38,993 nt of DNA from Rhodoferax sp. (GTDB lineage: Bacteria; Pseudomonadota; Gammaproteobacteria; Burkholderiales; Burkholderiaceae_C): positions 1 to 38,993 of the forward strand of contig JAUXWC010000218.1 of NCBI GenBank assembly GCA_030685025.1, given 5' to 3'. The position numbers and the translations under genes were made by a program. Numbering within the stretch: the first letter of the stretch is position 1; the number at the start of each line of letters is the position of its first letter. The notes under the pieces were generated by a model that saw nothing but the letters and a program-made list of their open reading frames with translations, was not told the origin of the DNA and ran no database searches. Shown here piece by piece: positions 15,398 through 23,827 of this stretch.

Positions 15398-17344
15398 TCA
15401 GGCCGCCGCTTTCACCGGGGTGAAGGTCTTGGCGTCTTCGATTTTCAGCGTGGCGCTGACGCTGCCGGTGCGGCCGTCTTCGAACTTGACCTGGGTCTGA
15501 ATGAACTGGCTGGTCAGCCCGCCATACAGGGCGTCAACCAGCACGTCGTATTTCTCGGCGATGTAGCCACGGCGCACCTTGTTGGTTCGGGTGAGCTCGC
15601 CATCGTCGGCATCCAACTCCTTGTGCAACACCAGGAAACGACTCACCTGGCTGCCCGCCAGCAAGCTGTCCACGCTCAGATCGGCGTTGACCTTTTGGAC
15701 GCACTCCTTGATCAACTGGTAGACCTCGGGCTTCTGCGCCAGATCGGTGTAGCCGGCGTAGGGCAGGTTGCGCCGCTCGGCCCAGTTACCCACCGCGTCA
15801 AAGTCAATGTTGATCATGACGCAGACCTTCTCGCGCCCGTCGCCATAGGCCACGACTTCCTTGATCTGCGGGAAGAACTTGAGCTTGTTCTCCACGTACT
15901 TGGGCGCAAACATGGCGCCGTCATTGGCGCCGCCCTTGATGCGCCCGACATCCTTGACACGGTCGATGATCTTCAGGTGGCCGTGGGCGTCGATGAAACC
16001 CGCATCACTGGTGTGGTACCAACCGTCCGCGGTCAGCACCTCGGCGGTGGCTTGCGGGTTCTTGTAATACTCCTTGAGCAAACCGGGCGACTTGACCAGG
16101 ATTTCGCCGTTGTCGGCGACCTTGATCTCGACCCCGGCAATCGGGATGCCGACGGTGTCGGCGCGCGCTTCATGGTCCGGCTGAAGACAGACGAACACCG
16201 CTGTCTCGGTCGAGCCATAGAGCTGCTTGAGGTTGATGCCGATCGAGCGGTAGAAGGTGAACAGGTCCGGGCCGATGGCTTCGCCCGCCGTGTAGGCCAC
16301 GCGCACACGGCTCAGCCCCAGGTTGTTGCGCAGCGGGCCGTAGACCATGACATTGCCCAAGGCATATAGCAGGCGGTCCCCCATGGCTACTGCTTGGCGG
16401 TCCATCAGGGTCGGGCCGACCCGCTTGGCCACATCCATGAAGAAGTGGAACATGCGCCGCTTGATCGCGCCTGCGTCTTCCATGCGGATCATGACACTGG
16501 TGAGCAGCCCCTCGAACACCCGCGGCGGAGCGAAGTAATAGGTGGGTCCGACCTCCTTGAGGTCGATCGTGACCGTGGCGGCGGACTCCGGGCAGTTGAC
16601 CACGTAGCCACAAGCCAGCCATTGGGCATAACTGAAGATGTTCTGCCCAATCCAGGCCGGCGGCAGATAGGCCAGCACCTCATCCGCGCTGGTGAGTTTG
16701 TCAAAGTCTGCGCCAGCCTTGGCGCGATTGAGCAAAGTGTTGTGGGTGTGCACCACGCCTTTGGGGTTGCCAGTGGTGCCGGACGTAAAGAACATCGCCG
16801 CCACATCGTGGCAATCGGCCCGATCGATTTCCTTGCGCAGGAAGTCCGTGTGCAAACCCGAAAAAGCCTTGCCGGCGGCGATCAGGTCGTCCAGCGACTC
16901 CACTCCCGGCTCATCGTAGTTGCGCAAACCGCGCGAATTGTCGAAGTAGATCTGTGCCAACTGCGGGCACTGCTCGCGAATCTCCAGCAGCTTGTCAACC
17001 TGCTCCTGGTCTTCCGCGAAGGCAAAGCGCACCGTGGCGTTGTTGATCGGAAAGACGCATTCGGCCGCCGCGGCGTCCTGGTACAGGGGGATCGGAACCG
17101 CCCCCAACGATTGCACCGCCAACATGGTGGCGTACAGCCTGGGGCGGTTCGCGCCGACCACCACCATGTGCTCGTCGCGCCGCAGGCCAGCCTGGTGCAG
17201 ACCGCATGCCAGATGGTCGACCATGGCCAACAAGGAGACCCAGTCCATTGCCTGCCATATCCCGTACTCCTTCTCACGCAACGCGGGGCTATGCGGCCGC
17301 TCAGTGGCGTGCTTGATCAGCAGTCGAGGGAAAGTGGTTTGCAT
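15398..17344 (-). CDS. Long AMP-dependent acyl-CoA synthetase
   Basis: This 648-aa ligase of the long-chain fatty-acyl-CoA synthetase type has MFFTSGTTGNPKGVVHTH near residue 190 (ATP loop), YGSTETAVF (adenine contact) and DGWYHTSDAGFIDAHGHLKI (hinge aspartate region). DRVKDVGRIKGG follows the hinge. The extended C-terminal domain ends VSATLKIEDAKTFTPVKAAA. It activates a carboxylic acid with ATP and CoA; the substrate is unknown. It is the first gene of the transport operon, reading away from the divergent Crp/Fnr-type gene. AAGGTG lies 6 nt before the ATG. Coupling import by the Liv-type transporter to CoA activation would trap the acid in the cell. Confidence 0.88.
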   Translation of the reverse strand: MQTTFPRLLIKHATERPHSPALREKEYGIWQAMDWVSLLAMVDHLACGLHQAGLRRDEHMVVVGANRPRLYATMLAVQSLGAVPIPLYQDAAAAECVFPINNATVRFAFAEDQEQVDKLLEIREQCPQLAQIYFDNSRGLRNYDEPGVESLDDLIAAGKAFSGLHTDFLRKEIDRADCHDVAAMFFTSGTTGNPKGVVHTHNTLLNRAKAGADFDKLTSADEVLAYLPPAWIGQNIFSYAQWLACGYVVNCPESAATVTIDLKEVGPTYYFAPPRVFEGLLTSVMIRMEDAGAIKRRMFHFFMDVAKRVGPTLMDRQAVAMGDRLLYALGNVMVYGPLRNNLGLSRVRVAYTAGEAIGPDLFTFYRSIGINLKQLYGSTETAVFVCLQPDHEARADTVGIPIAGVEIKVADNGEILVKSPGLLKEYYKNPQATAEVLTADGWYHTSDAGFIDAHGHLKIIDRVKDVGRIKGGANDGAMFAPKYVENKLKFFPQIKEVVAYGDGREKVCVMINIDFDAVGNWAERRNLPYAGYTDLAQKPEVYQLIKECVQKVNADLSVDSLLAGSQVSRFLVLHKELDADDGELTRTNKVRRGYIAEKYDVLVDALYGGLTSQFIQTQVKFEDGRTGSVSATLKIEDAKTFTPVKAAA

Positions 17345-17353
17345 TCCGGCACC

Positions 17354-17449
17354 TTAAAAAAAGCTAACTACCTTGTGGGACAGATCTTCAGCTCTGTCCC
17401 CAACTGATCGTCGGATGTTGGCGGTCCACCAGCGGTCGTTGAGCCCCAT
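17354..17449 (-). CDS. Candidate 31-codon leader ORF before the acyl-CoA synthetase
   Basis: An ATG at 17449, with AAGGA a few bases upstream, opens 31 codons beginning MGLNDRWWTANIRR and ending VVSFF. It stops 9 nt before the synthetase start. Part of it is encoded by the family-1 repeat at 17372-17405. It could be a translated leader or chance; I have no homology for it. Confidence 0.2.
   Translation of the reverse strand: MGLNDRWWTANIRRSVGDRAEDLSHKVVSFF
17372..17405 (+). repeat. Palindromic repeat family 1, copy C
   Basis: This 34-nt copy differs from copy A at five positions but keeps both arms, GGACAGA and TCTGTCC. It lies in the leader of the transport operon, 170 nt from copy D in inverted orientation. 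Confidence 0.8.
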
Positions 17450-17462
17450 GGCTTGGTCCTTG

Positions 17463-17513
17463 GATGCGAATAGTACGGATTAGTTTGACGTTGTGTTGTC
17501 AATGCGACGACAA
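17463..17513 (-). promoter_or_regulatory. Candidate Crp/Fnr-activated promoter of the transport/CoA-ligase operon
   Basis: On the minus strand a -10-like TACTAT lies at 17470-17475 with no -35 at normal spacing. An inverted repeat TTGTC-8 nt-GACAA (17496-17513) is centred at 17504.5, about 41.5 nt upstream of the transcript start predicted from that -10 (about 17463), the class II activator position. A second, overlapping inverted repeat TTGAC-8 nt-GTCAA lies at 17485-17502. The divergent gene encodes a Crp/Fnr-type regulator. The 8-nt spacing differs from classical Crp (6) and Fnr (4) sites. Confidence 0.5.
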
Positions 17514-17573
17514 TTCAGGGTAGTCCCTATTAGGTGTTTTCCCTGAGTAATGAACAGCCAACATCCGACAATT

Positions 17574-17607
17574 AGTTGAGGACAGAGCTAAAGGTCTGTC
17601 CCGCAAA
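17574..17607 (-). repeat. Palindromic repeat family 1, copy D
   Basis: This is the exact reverse complement of copy A at 228-261 over 34 nt, although more than 17 kb separates them. It lies just upstream of the Crp/Fnr-type gene, ending 16 nt before its start codon. Confidence 0.85.
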
Positions 17608-17622
17608 GTATCAGGAATCAAG

Positions 17623-18357
17623 ATGACCAGCGACCACTCCCTCTACCAACGACGCCGCCCACCCACCGCGGGTGAGCTGAGCAACATCCCCTGGTTGAGT
17701 CTGTTGACGCCTGCGGAGTGCGAGCTTGCGATCAGCGACCTGTTGATTGGCGACGCCAAGCCAGGCGACCTGGTATGCCGCGTCGGACGACCCGTCACCT
17801 ACTGGTTTGGCGTGGTAGAGGGCCTGCTCAAGATGAGCAGTGACAGCAGCGAGGGTCAGACCATGACCTTCACCGGCATTCCGCCCGGCGGCTGGTTCGG
17901 TGAGGGCACCGCACTCAAGCGTGAGAGCTACCGCTACAACATCCAGGCGCTGCGCAAGAGCGTGGTGGCGGGCCTGCCGGTGAGCACCTTCCATGTTCTG
18001 CTGGACAACTCGATCGGCTTCAACCGCTTCGTGATGAACCAACTCAACGAGCGGTTGGGACAGTTCATCGCCGCGCGCGAAATCGACCGCATGAACAACC
18101 CCGACGTGCGGGTGGCGCGCAGCCTGGCAACCCTGTTCAACCCGGTGCTCTACCCGGGCGTCGGCGAAGTGCTGCGCATCACGCAGCAGGAACTGGCCTA
18201 CCTGGTGGGTCTGTCGCGCCAACGCGTCAATGAGGCGCTGGCGACCCTGCAGGAGCAGGGCATCATCCGGGTGGAGTACGGCGGCTTGCGGGTGTTGAGC
18301 CTGGAGGCGCTGCGCTCGCATCTGTTTCCACAAAGAATCGGCCCGCCGAGTCCGTAG
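17623..18357 (+). CDS. Crp/Fnr family transcriptional regulator
   Basis: This 244-aa protein has an N-terminal cyclic-nucleotide-binding-like beta barrel (about residues 35-125: GDLVCRVGRPVTYWFGVVEG, then IPPGGWFGEGTALK). A dimer helix follows, then a C-terminal winged helix (about 185-235) with TQQELAYLVGLSRQRVNEAL and ATLQEQGIIRVEYGGLRVL. No cysteine cluster typical of Fnr is seen. AGGA lies 7 nt before the ATG. It is divergent from the acyl-CoA synthetase/Liv operon with a 278-nt spacer holding paired inverted repeats, so it is the likely activator of that operon. The effector is unknown; it could be cAMP-independent. Confidence 0.9.
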   Translation: MTSDHSLYQRRRPPTAGELSNIPWLSLLTPAECELAISDLLIGDAKPGDLVCRVGRPVTYWFGVVEGLLKMSSDSSEGQTMTFTGIPPGGWFGEGTALKRESYRYNIQALRKSVVAGLPVSTFHVLLDNSIGFNRFVMNQLNERLGQFIAAREIDRMNNPDVRVARSLATLFNPVLYPGVGEVLRITQQELAYLVGLSRQRVNEALATLQEQGIIRVEYGGLRVLSLEALRSHLFPQRIGPPSP

Positions 18358-18371
18358 AGTAAGCACAATCA

Positions 18372-18416
18372 GCTACAAAATATATAGCGTCCAGCGGCAG
18401 ACTGGCCGTTCGGCCA
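18372..18416 (+). repeat. Partial family-2 repeat and small hairpin before the restriction enzyme gene
   Basis: GCTAC-8 nt-TAGC followed by GTCCAGCG (18372-18395) resembles the first half of the repeat at 2675-2725. A perfect TGGCCG-TT-CGGCCA hairpin follows at 18403-18416. Both lie in the 118-nt gap between the Crp/Fnr-type gene and the restriction enzyme; no T-run terminator is seen. Confidence 0.4.
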
Positions 18417-18475
18417 AGTGCCCATCCTCTGCGCCTTACACTCTGCCAACCCATAGCCACCGACAGACACAACCC

Positions 18476-21400
18476 ATGCAAGGGCAACTTTTCAGCCAGG
18501 ACTTCCTGACGCGCGGCGTTCTGGAGACGCCGCCCCAACAGGCCTTGACCGACAGTGCCTTTGCCTCGTTCGAGGCAGCACTGCGCAACATCTACGCCCC
18601 GCTGAACGCGCACGCCAACATCAACGAAGCGCAAACCGAGTCCGAAGTCATCTACAAAGTGCTGGTCGAACTGGGCTGGGGCGACGACACGCTGCCCCAG
18701 GTCAACTCCGACCCCAAAGGCCGCGAGGCCGTGCCCGACTGCCTGCTGTTTGCCAATAGTGCCAAGAAAGCCGCTGCGCTAACCGAGACCAAGGACGACC
18801 GCCGCTACCGCCACGGCCTGGCCATTCTGGAGGCCAAACGCTGGCTGCGCCCGCTCGACCGGGGCGACGGCAAAGACGCGTTTGACCCCGATGCGCCATC
18901 GTCTCAAATGCTGCGCTACCTCAGCCGGGTGGATGTGGCCTCCGACCGCGCCATCAAGTGGGGCATGCTGACCAACGGCAACGTATGGCGGCTCTACTGG
19001 CAGGACGCCCGCTCCCGCTCGGAAGAGTTTTTTGAAGTGGACGTAGCGGCAGCCCTCGGGGTCAGTGGTATCCAGCACGAGCTCGACGAAATTGCCCCGG
19101 CCCACGCCTTGCGCCTGTTCTTTTTGTTCTTCCACCGGGGTGCGTTTCTGCCGCAAAGCTGGGACGACACCGGCCGCAGCTTCCACGCCTACGCCCTCAA
19201 CGAAGCCCGGCTGTACGAAGAAAAGGTGTCGCAGGACCTGGGCGCACGCGTGTTTGCCGACATCTTCCCCCAACTGGCCGACGCATTGGCCCGTGGCGAT
19301 CTGCACGCCAAGACCCACAACGTTGGCTACGGCCAGTTCACCCGCCCGCAGTACACGCCTGACTATCTGGACGAAGTGCGCGAAGCCGCGCTGGTGTTGC
19401 TGTACCGCCTGCTGTTTCTGTTTTACGCCGAAGACCGCAATCTGCTACCCGTGCGCGACGAACGCTACGCCCCCTACAGCGTGCGCCGCATCCGCGAAGG
19501 AGTGCGTGACAAGGTGGATGCTGGCGGCACGTTTTCTCGCACCATGCAGCCTATTTGGCTCGGTCTGCGCGCGTTGTTCGGTCTCATCAACATTGGTGAA
19601 GACGACATCGGCATGCCCGCCTATAACGGCGGCTTGTTTGATCGTGCCCGGTCCCCCCTGTTAGAACGCACCAACGTCCCCGACAAGGTGATGGCGCCCA
19701 TCATCGACGCGCTGTCGCGCCGCACCGAGGACCTGCTGCATGGCTGGATCAACTACCGTGACCTGGCCGTGGCCCACTTGGGTGGCATTTACGAGCGCCT
19801 GCTGGAGTACAGCCTGGTGCACGAGGTGCAGGCCAAGGACGACTACAAAGACAAGCCCGAGATCAACCGCATCACCGCCGCCCCTGCCAGCTTTGCGCGC
19901 AAGGTGTCGGGCAGCTACTACACGCACGACGATCTGGTGCGCCTGATCTTGCGTGAATCGGTGGGACTGTTGGCGCGCGAACGCACGGACGGGTTTGCGG
20001 CGCACATCAAAAAGTTGAGCAAGAAAGGCTCACTCAACCCCGGCGATTGGGACGCTCTGGATGCCAAAGACCCGGCCAGCCAGACTCTGGAGCTCAAAAT
20101 TTGCGACCCCGCCATGGGCAGCGGTCATTTCCTGGTGGCGCTGGTGGACGACCTGGCCGACCGCGTGCTGGAGTCCATCACCACCGCCAACCACTTGGTA
20201 AACGAACAGCCATGGGCCGCGCACCTGGTGGAGAGCGGGCGCCCATGGCAAAGCCCGGTACTGGCACGCATAGCGCACATTCGCCGCTCCATCAAGACCA
20301 CCGCCAAAGACCACGGCTGGGCGGTGACCGATGCGCAGCTCGACGACCGGCACATCGTGCGCCGCATGATTTTGAAAAAATGCATCTTCGGCGTGGACAA
20401 AAACCCCATGGCCGTGGAGCTGGCCAAAACGGCATTGTGGTTGCACACCTTCACCGTGGGCGCACCCTTGAGCTTTCTGGACCATCACCTCAAGATTGGC
20501 GACAGCCTGCACGGCGAGCGGTTGGCGCAAGTGCAGCGCGGCATGCAAAATCTGGGCGCCCTGCTGCTGCAAAGCGAGTTCGACCGACTGGCGCTGGCGG
20601 CTAAAAACATCGCCCAAGTGGCCGACTTGACCGACGTGGACATTGCCGAGGCGCAACTGTCCAGGCAATTGGCCACCGAGGCACTGGCCCAAGTCGCACC
20701 CATCCACGCGGTGCTGGACTTTTGGCGAGCGCTGCGCTGGCTGGTGCCGGGCTGGCCGGTGGACAAGATTGCCAAACTGCATCAGTTGCTCAAACTCCCC
20801 AAAGACCGGTCGGTGCTTGAAGCGCAAATCGCGACAGGACAACACCCCGAATACGTCGGGCTGCTCAAACTGCTGGAGCCTGGCCGCAATCTGGTAACCA
20901 TGCTGTCCGCCGGACGGCTTGAAGGTGACGACGCCGCAACCCGCGCCGCCAATGACTTGATGGCGCGCGCCCGCACTTTGGCGGCTCGCGAAACTTTCTT
21001 TCACTGGTGGACCACCTTCCCCACCGTGTTTGGCACCGGCTCACGCGGTGGCTTTGACGCCATCATCGGCAACCCACCCTGGGACCGCATCAAGCTGCAG
21101 GAGGTGGAGTGGTTTTCCGAGCGCAGCCCTGCTATAGCTGCGCAGCCCCGCGCTGCGGACCGCAAGAAAATGATCGCAGCGCTGCAAAACGTCAACATGA
21201 CACAAACTGGCACCAACACCCCGCCCGTAGTGGACTTGTGGGTGCAATACCAGGATGCCACCCAACGCGCCGAAACCAACGCTCGCGTGCTGGGCAACGG
21301 CAAGCTGGGCTCCAACGACTATCCGCTGCTGGGCGGCGGCGACGTCAACCTTTACAGCCTGTTTGTGGAACGCGCGCAGGCGCTGACGGCACCCGACGGC

Positions 21401-22816
21401 TTGGTGGCGCTGCTGACACCCAGCGGCATTGCAGCCGACAAAGGCGCTGCCGAGTTCTTCCGCAGCCTGAGCAGCACCGGACGGCTTGGGGCGCTGTTTG
21501 ACTTCGAGAACCGCAAGGTATTTTTCGCTGACGTTCATGCCAGCTTCAAGTTTTGTACGCTGGTGTTTGGCGGCCCACAACGCACCTTCAAACAAACCCG
21601 CTGTGCCTTCTATCTGCACCAGTTGGCCGAACTGGACGACCCGGCACGCGTGCTCACGCTGACGTCAGACGACTTTGTTCGCGTGAACCCCAACACCGGC
21701 GCCGCACCCATCTTCCGCAGTCAGCGCGACGCCGACATCACGCTCCAGCTCTACGCTGCGCACCCGGTGCTGGTCAAGCACGGGGCGCCAAGCGTTGCCT
21801 TGGGGCAGCAGCCCGACGTGAAGGTCTGGCCGGTGAAGTACGCGACCATGTTCCACATGACCAATGACTCGCATCTGTTCTTGAAGGCGGGCGAGCTGGA
21901 AAAACAAGGCTGGCAGCGGGCGGCGCTGAATCGCTGGGAAAAAGACGGTGCGCAGGCTGTGCCGCTGTATGAGGGCAAGATGGTGCAAATGTTTGACCAC
22001 CGGGCGGCAGACGTTGTGGTGAATGCAGCCAACCTGCACCGCGCCGCGCAACAAGAAGCCATTTCGCAAGTGGAAAAGGCCAGCCCGCTGCGCTACCCAA
22101 CTCCGCAATATTGGGTGGATGTCACCCAAACCACAACAACTAATGACTTGGACTACTGCCTAGGCTTCAAGGATGTCACTGCGCCTACGAACATTCGCAC
22201 CGTGATTGCAGCCATGGTTCCGGCCGCCGGCTTTGGCAACACCCTGCCCATACTGTTACCTGCAGACCCAAACGCTCGCCCTGCCTATCGTCGCAATGCG
22301 TCACTGTTGCTCGCGAACTTCACTAGTTTCGCGTTTGATTTTGTGGCCCGACAAAAAGTGCAGGGTCAGCACGTCAACTGGTTTGTCGTCGAACAACTCC
22401 CCGTCATTGCCCCCGCCCGCTTTGACGAGCCCTTGCCCACAGCCTTCGCCCAAGCGATGCGCGCCGCCAAGCTGATGAACGGCCACCACCCGCACCCGAC
22501 GGTGGCGGACTTTGTCCTGCCCCAGGTGTTGGCGCTGACCTACACCGCACACGACATGGCGCCCTTTGCCCACGACATGGGCTATGTGGATGCCGCTGGC
22601 GAAGTGCTGCCGCCCCTGGTGTGGAACGAGGACGAGCGCCGCGCGCGGCTGGCCGCGCTGGACGCCGTGTTCTTCTGGCTGTATGGTCTGGACGCGGCGG
22701 ATGCGGCCTATATGCTGGACACCTTCCCCATCGTGCGCGAGCAGGACACCAGGGCCTTTGGCGACTACCGCACGCAGCGCGACATCCTGAAGCTGCTGTC
22801 CCTTCTGACCCCATGA
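18476..22816 (+). CDS. Single-polypeptide restriction-modification enzyme (type IIG-like, Eco57I-type methylase)
   Basis: This 1446-aa protein joins nuclease and methyltransferase. The N-terminal part has a PD-(D/E)XK-like site: PDCLLF with D88, then AILEAKRW with E119 and K121. A long helical region follows. SAM motif I is DPAMGSGHFLVAL starting at D544, and the N6-adenine motif IV is NPPW at 866-869, preceded by GGFDAIIGNPP. The C-terminal third, with PLYEGKMVQMFDHR and LPVIAPARF segments, resembles target-recognition regions of Eco57I/PglX-like enzymes. No Walker A helicase motif is seen, so it is not type ISP. There are no BREX, DISARM or specificity-subunit genes nearby. It should modify adenine and cut near its site. 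The ATG at 18476 has no strong ribosome site. Base composition does not look foreign by eye. Confidence 0.85.
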   Translation: MQGQLFSQDFLTRGVLETPPQQALTDSAFASFEAALRNIYAPLNAHANINEAQTESEVIYKVLVELGWGDDTLPQVNSDPKGREAVPDCLLFANSAKKAAALTETKDDRRYRHGLAILEAKRWLRPLDRGDGKDAFDPDAPSSQMLRYLSRVDVASDRAIKWGMLTNGNVWRLYWQDARSRSEEFFEVDVAAALGVSGIQHELDEIAPAHALRLFFLFFHRGAFLPQSWDDTGRSFHAYALNEARLYEEKVSQDLGARVFADIFPQLADALARGDLHAKTHNVGYGQFTRPQYTPDYLDEVREAALVLLYRLLFLFYAEDRNLLPVRDERYAPYSVRRIREGVRDKVDAGGTFSRTMQPIWLGLRALFGLINIGEDDIGMPAYNGGLFDRARSPLLERTNVPDKVMAPIIDALSRRTEDLLHGWINYRDLAVAHLGGIYERLLEYSLVHEVQAKDDYKDKPEINRITAAPASFARKVSGSYYTHDDLVRLILRESVGLLARERTDGFAAHIKKLSKKGSLNPGDWDALDAKDPASQTLELKICDPAMGSGHFLVALVDDLADRVLESITTANHLVNEQPWAAHLVESGRPWQSPVLARIAHIRRSIKTTAKDHGWAVTDAQLDDRHIVRRMILKKCIFGVDKNPMAVELAKTALWLHTFTVGAPLSFLDHHLKIGDSLHGERLAQVQRGMQNLGALLLQSEFDRLALAAKNIAQVADLTDVDIAEAQLSRQLATEALAQVAPIHAVLDFWRALRWLVPGWPVDKIAKLHQLLKLPKDRSVLEAQIATGQHPEYVGLLKLLEPGRNLVTMLSAGRLEGDDAATRAANDLMARARTLAARETFFHWWTTFPTVFGTGSRGGFDAIIGNPPWDRIKLQEVEWFSERSPAIAAQPRAADRKKMIAALQNVNMTQTGTNTPPVVDLWVQYQDATQRAETNARVLGNGKLGSNDYPLLGGGDVNLYSLFVERAQALTAPDGLVALLTPSGIAADKGAAEFFRSLSSTGRLGALFDFENRKVFFADVHASFKFCTLVFGGPQRTFKQTRCAFYLHQLAELDDPARVLTLTSDDFVRVNPNTGAAPIFRSQRDADITLQLYAAHPVLVKHGAPSVALGQQPDVKVWPVKYATMFHMTNDSHLFLKAGELEKQGWQRAALNRWEKDGAQAVPLYEGKMVQMFDHRAADVVVNAANLHRAAQQEAISQVEKASPLRYPTPQYWVDVTQTTTTNDLDYCLGFKDVTAPTNIRTVIAAMVPAAGFGNTLPILLPADPNARPAYRRNASLLLANFTSFAFDFVARQKVQGQHVNWFVVEQLPVIAPARFDEPLPTAFAQAMRAAKLMNGHHPHPTVADFVLPQVLALTYTAHDMAPFAHDMGYVDAAGEVLPPLVWNEDERRARLAALDAVFFWLYGLDAADAAYMLDTFPIVREQDTRAFGDYRTQRDILKLLSLLTP

Positions 22817-22830
22817 TTCACAGGCAAAAG

Positions 22831-22880
22831 TGCTCACGCCCCTTGTGGAATGGGCGCAAGTAGCTACCACACCGATAGCA
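22831..22880 (-). repeat. Stem-loop repeat family 2, copy after the restriction enzyme gene
   Basis: Read on the minus strand: GCTATC-5 nt-GGTAGC, then a spacer and GCGCCC/GGGCGT arms. This is the same layout as the repeat inside the acyl-CoA dehydrogenase gene. It fills most of the 72-nt gap before the pseudouridine synthase. Confidence 0.55.
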
Positions 22881-22888
22881 GATTCGCC

Positions 22889-23803
22889 ATGACTGACTCC
22901 AAACGTCTTGCCACCTTCCGCCGCGCGGCGCCTCCTTCAGGCAAGGTGCCCAACCCCGGCGGACCGGCCAACTCAGCGGCCCTTGGGGCGAACGGCACCC
23001 TGCGCCTGAACAAACGCATGGCCGAGTTGGGGCTGGCGTCGCGGCGCGAAGCCGATGACTGGATCGGTCGCGGCTGGGTCAAAGTCAATGGCGAAGTAGC
23101 GACCATGGGTATGCAGGTGACACCGGACGTGCGCATCGAGGTCAGCAAACAGGCGCAAGGCCAGCAGGCCAACCAGGTCACGATTCTGCTCAACAAGCCC
23201 ATGGGCATCGTCAGTGGCCAGGCCGAAGACGGCCACTTGCCCGCCATCACGCTGATCCAGCCGCAAAACCGCTGGGCCGAGGACAACGCGCGTTTCTTCT
23301 TTCATCCCAAGCAGTTGCAGAGCCTGGTGCCGGCGGGACGCCTGGACATTGATTCGATCGGGCTGCTGGTGCTGACGCAGGACGGCCGCGTGGCGCGTCA
23401 ACTGATTGGCGAAGATTCCGTGATGGAAAAAGAGTACCTCGTGCGGGTTGCGTACACCGGCTTGAACCAGGTTGACCCGCATCCCGGCCAGCTCACCCGC
23501 ATCGACGACAACGATCCCATCACCAGCAACGTGCAGGCGGTCTTCCCCCCCGCCATGCTGGAGCGCCTGCGCCACGGTCTGAGCCTGGACGGCCAGTCCC
23601 TCAAGCCGGCCAAGGTGAGCTGGCAGAACCCTGAGCAACTGCGGGTGGTGCTGACCGAGGGCAAGAAACGCCAGATCCGCCGCATGTGCGAGCTGGTCGG
23701 GCTGAAAGTGGTGGGCCTCAAGCGCGTGCGCATCGGCCATGTGATGCTGGGCAACTTGCCGCTGGGACAGTGGCGCTACCTGGCGCCGCACGAACGCTTC
23801 TGA
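22889..23803 (+). CDS. RsuA/RluB/RluF-family rRNA pseudouridine synthase (RluF-like)
   Basis: This 304-aa protein has a basic N-terminal extension, then an S4 RNA-binding domain (about residues 36-85: LRLNKRMAELGLASRREADD and VKVNGEVATMG). The catalytic domain carries AGRLDIDSIGLLVLTQDG, with the essential aspartate in GRLD. The C-terminal part KKRQIRRMCELVGLKVV and GNLPLGQWRYL resembles RluF, which modifies 23S rRNA in E. coli, more than RsuA; that choice is tentative. The start ATG at 22889 lies 8 nt after the family-2 repeat; a longer reading upstream would run into that repeat. It is monocistronic and convergent with the beta-propeller gene. Confidence 0.9.
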   Translation: MTDSKRLATFRRAAPPSGKVPNPGGPANSAALGANGTLRLNKRMAELGLASRREADDWIGRGWVKVNGEVATMGMQVTPDVRIEVSKQAQGQQANQVTILLNKPMGIVSGQAEDGHLPAITLIQPQNRWAEDNARFFFHPKQLQSLVPAGRLDIDSIGLLVLTQDGRVARQLIGEDSVMEKEYLVRVAYTGLNQVDPHPGQLTRIDDNDPITSNVQAVFPPAMLERLRHGLSLDGQSLKPAKVSWQNPEQLRVVLTEGKKRQIRRMCELVGLKVVGLKRVRIGHVMLGNLPLGQWRYLAPHERF

Positions 23804-23827
23804 CTGAATCTGTCCGGTCAAGCCCGG

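Noticed and set aside
18476-22816. BREX PglX or DISARM methylase identity for the restriction enzyme
   Set aside because: No pglZ, brxC, drm or helicase genes are nearby, and a PD-(D/E)XK-like nuclease site sits in the same chain.
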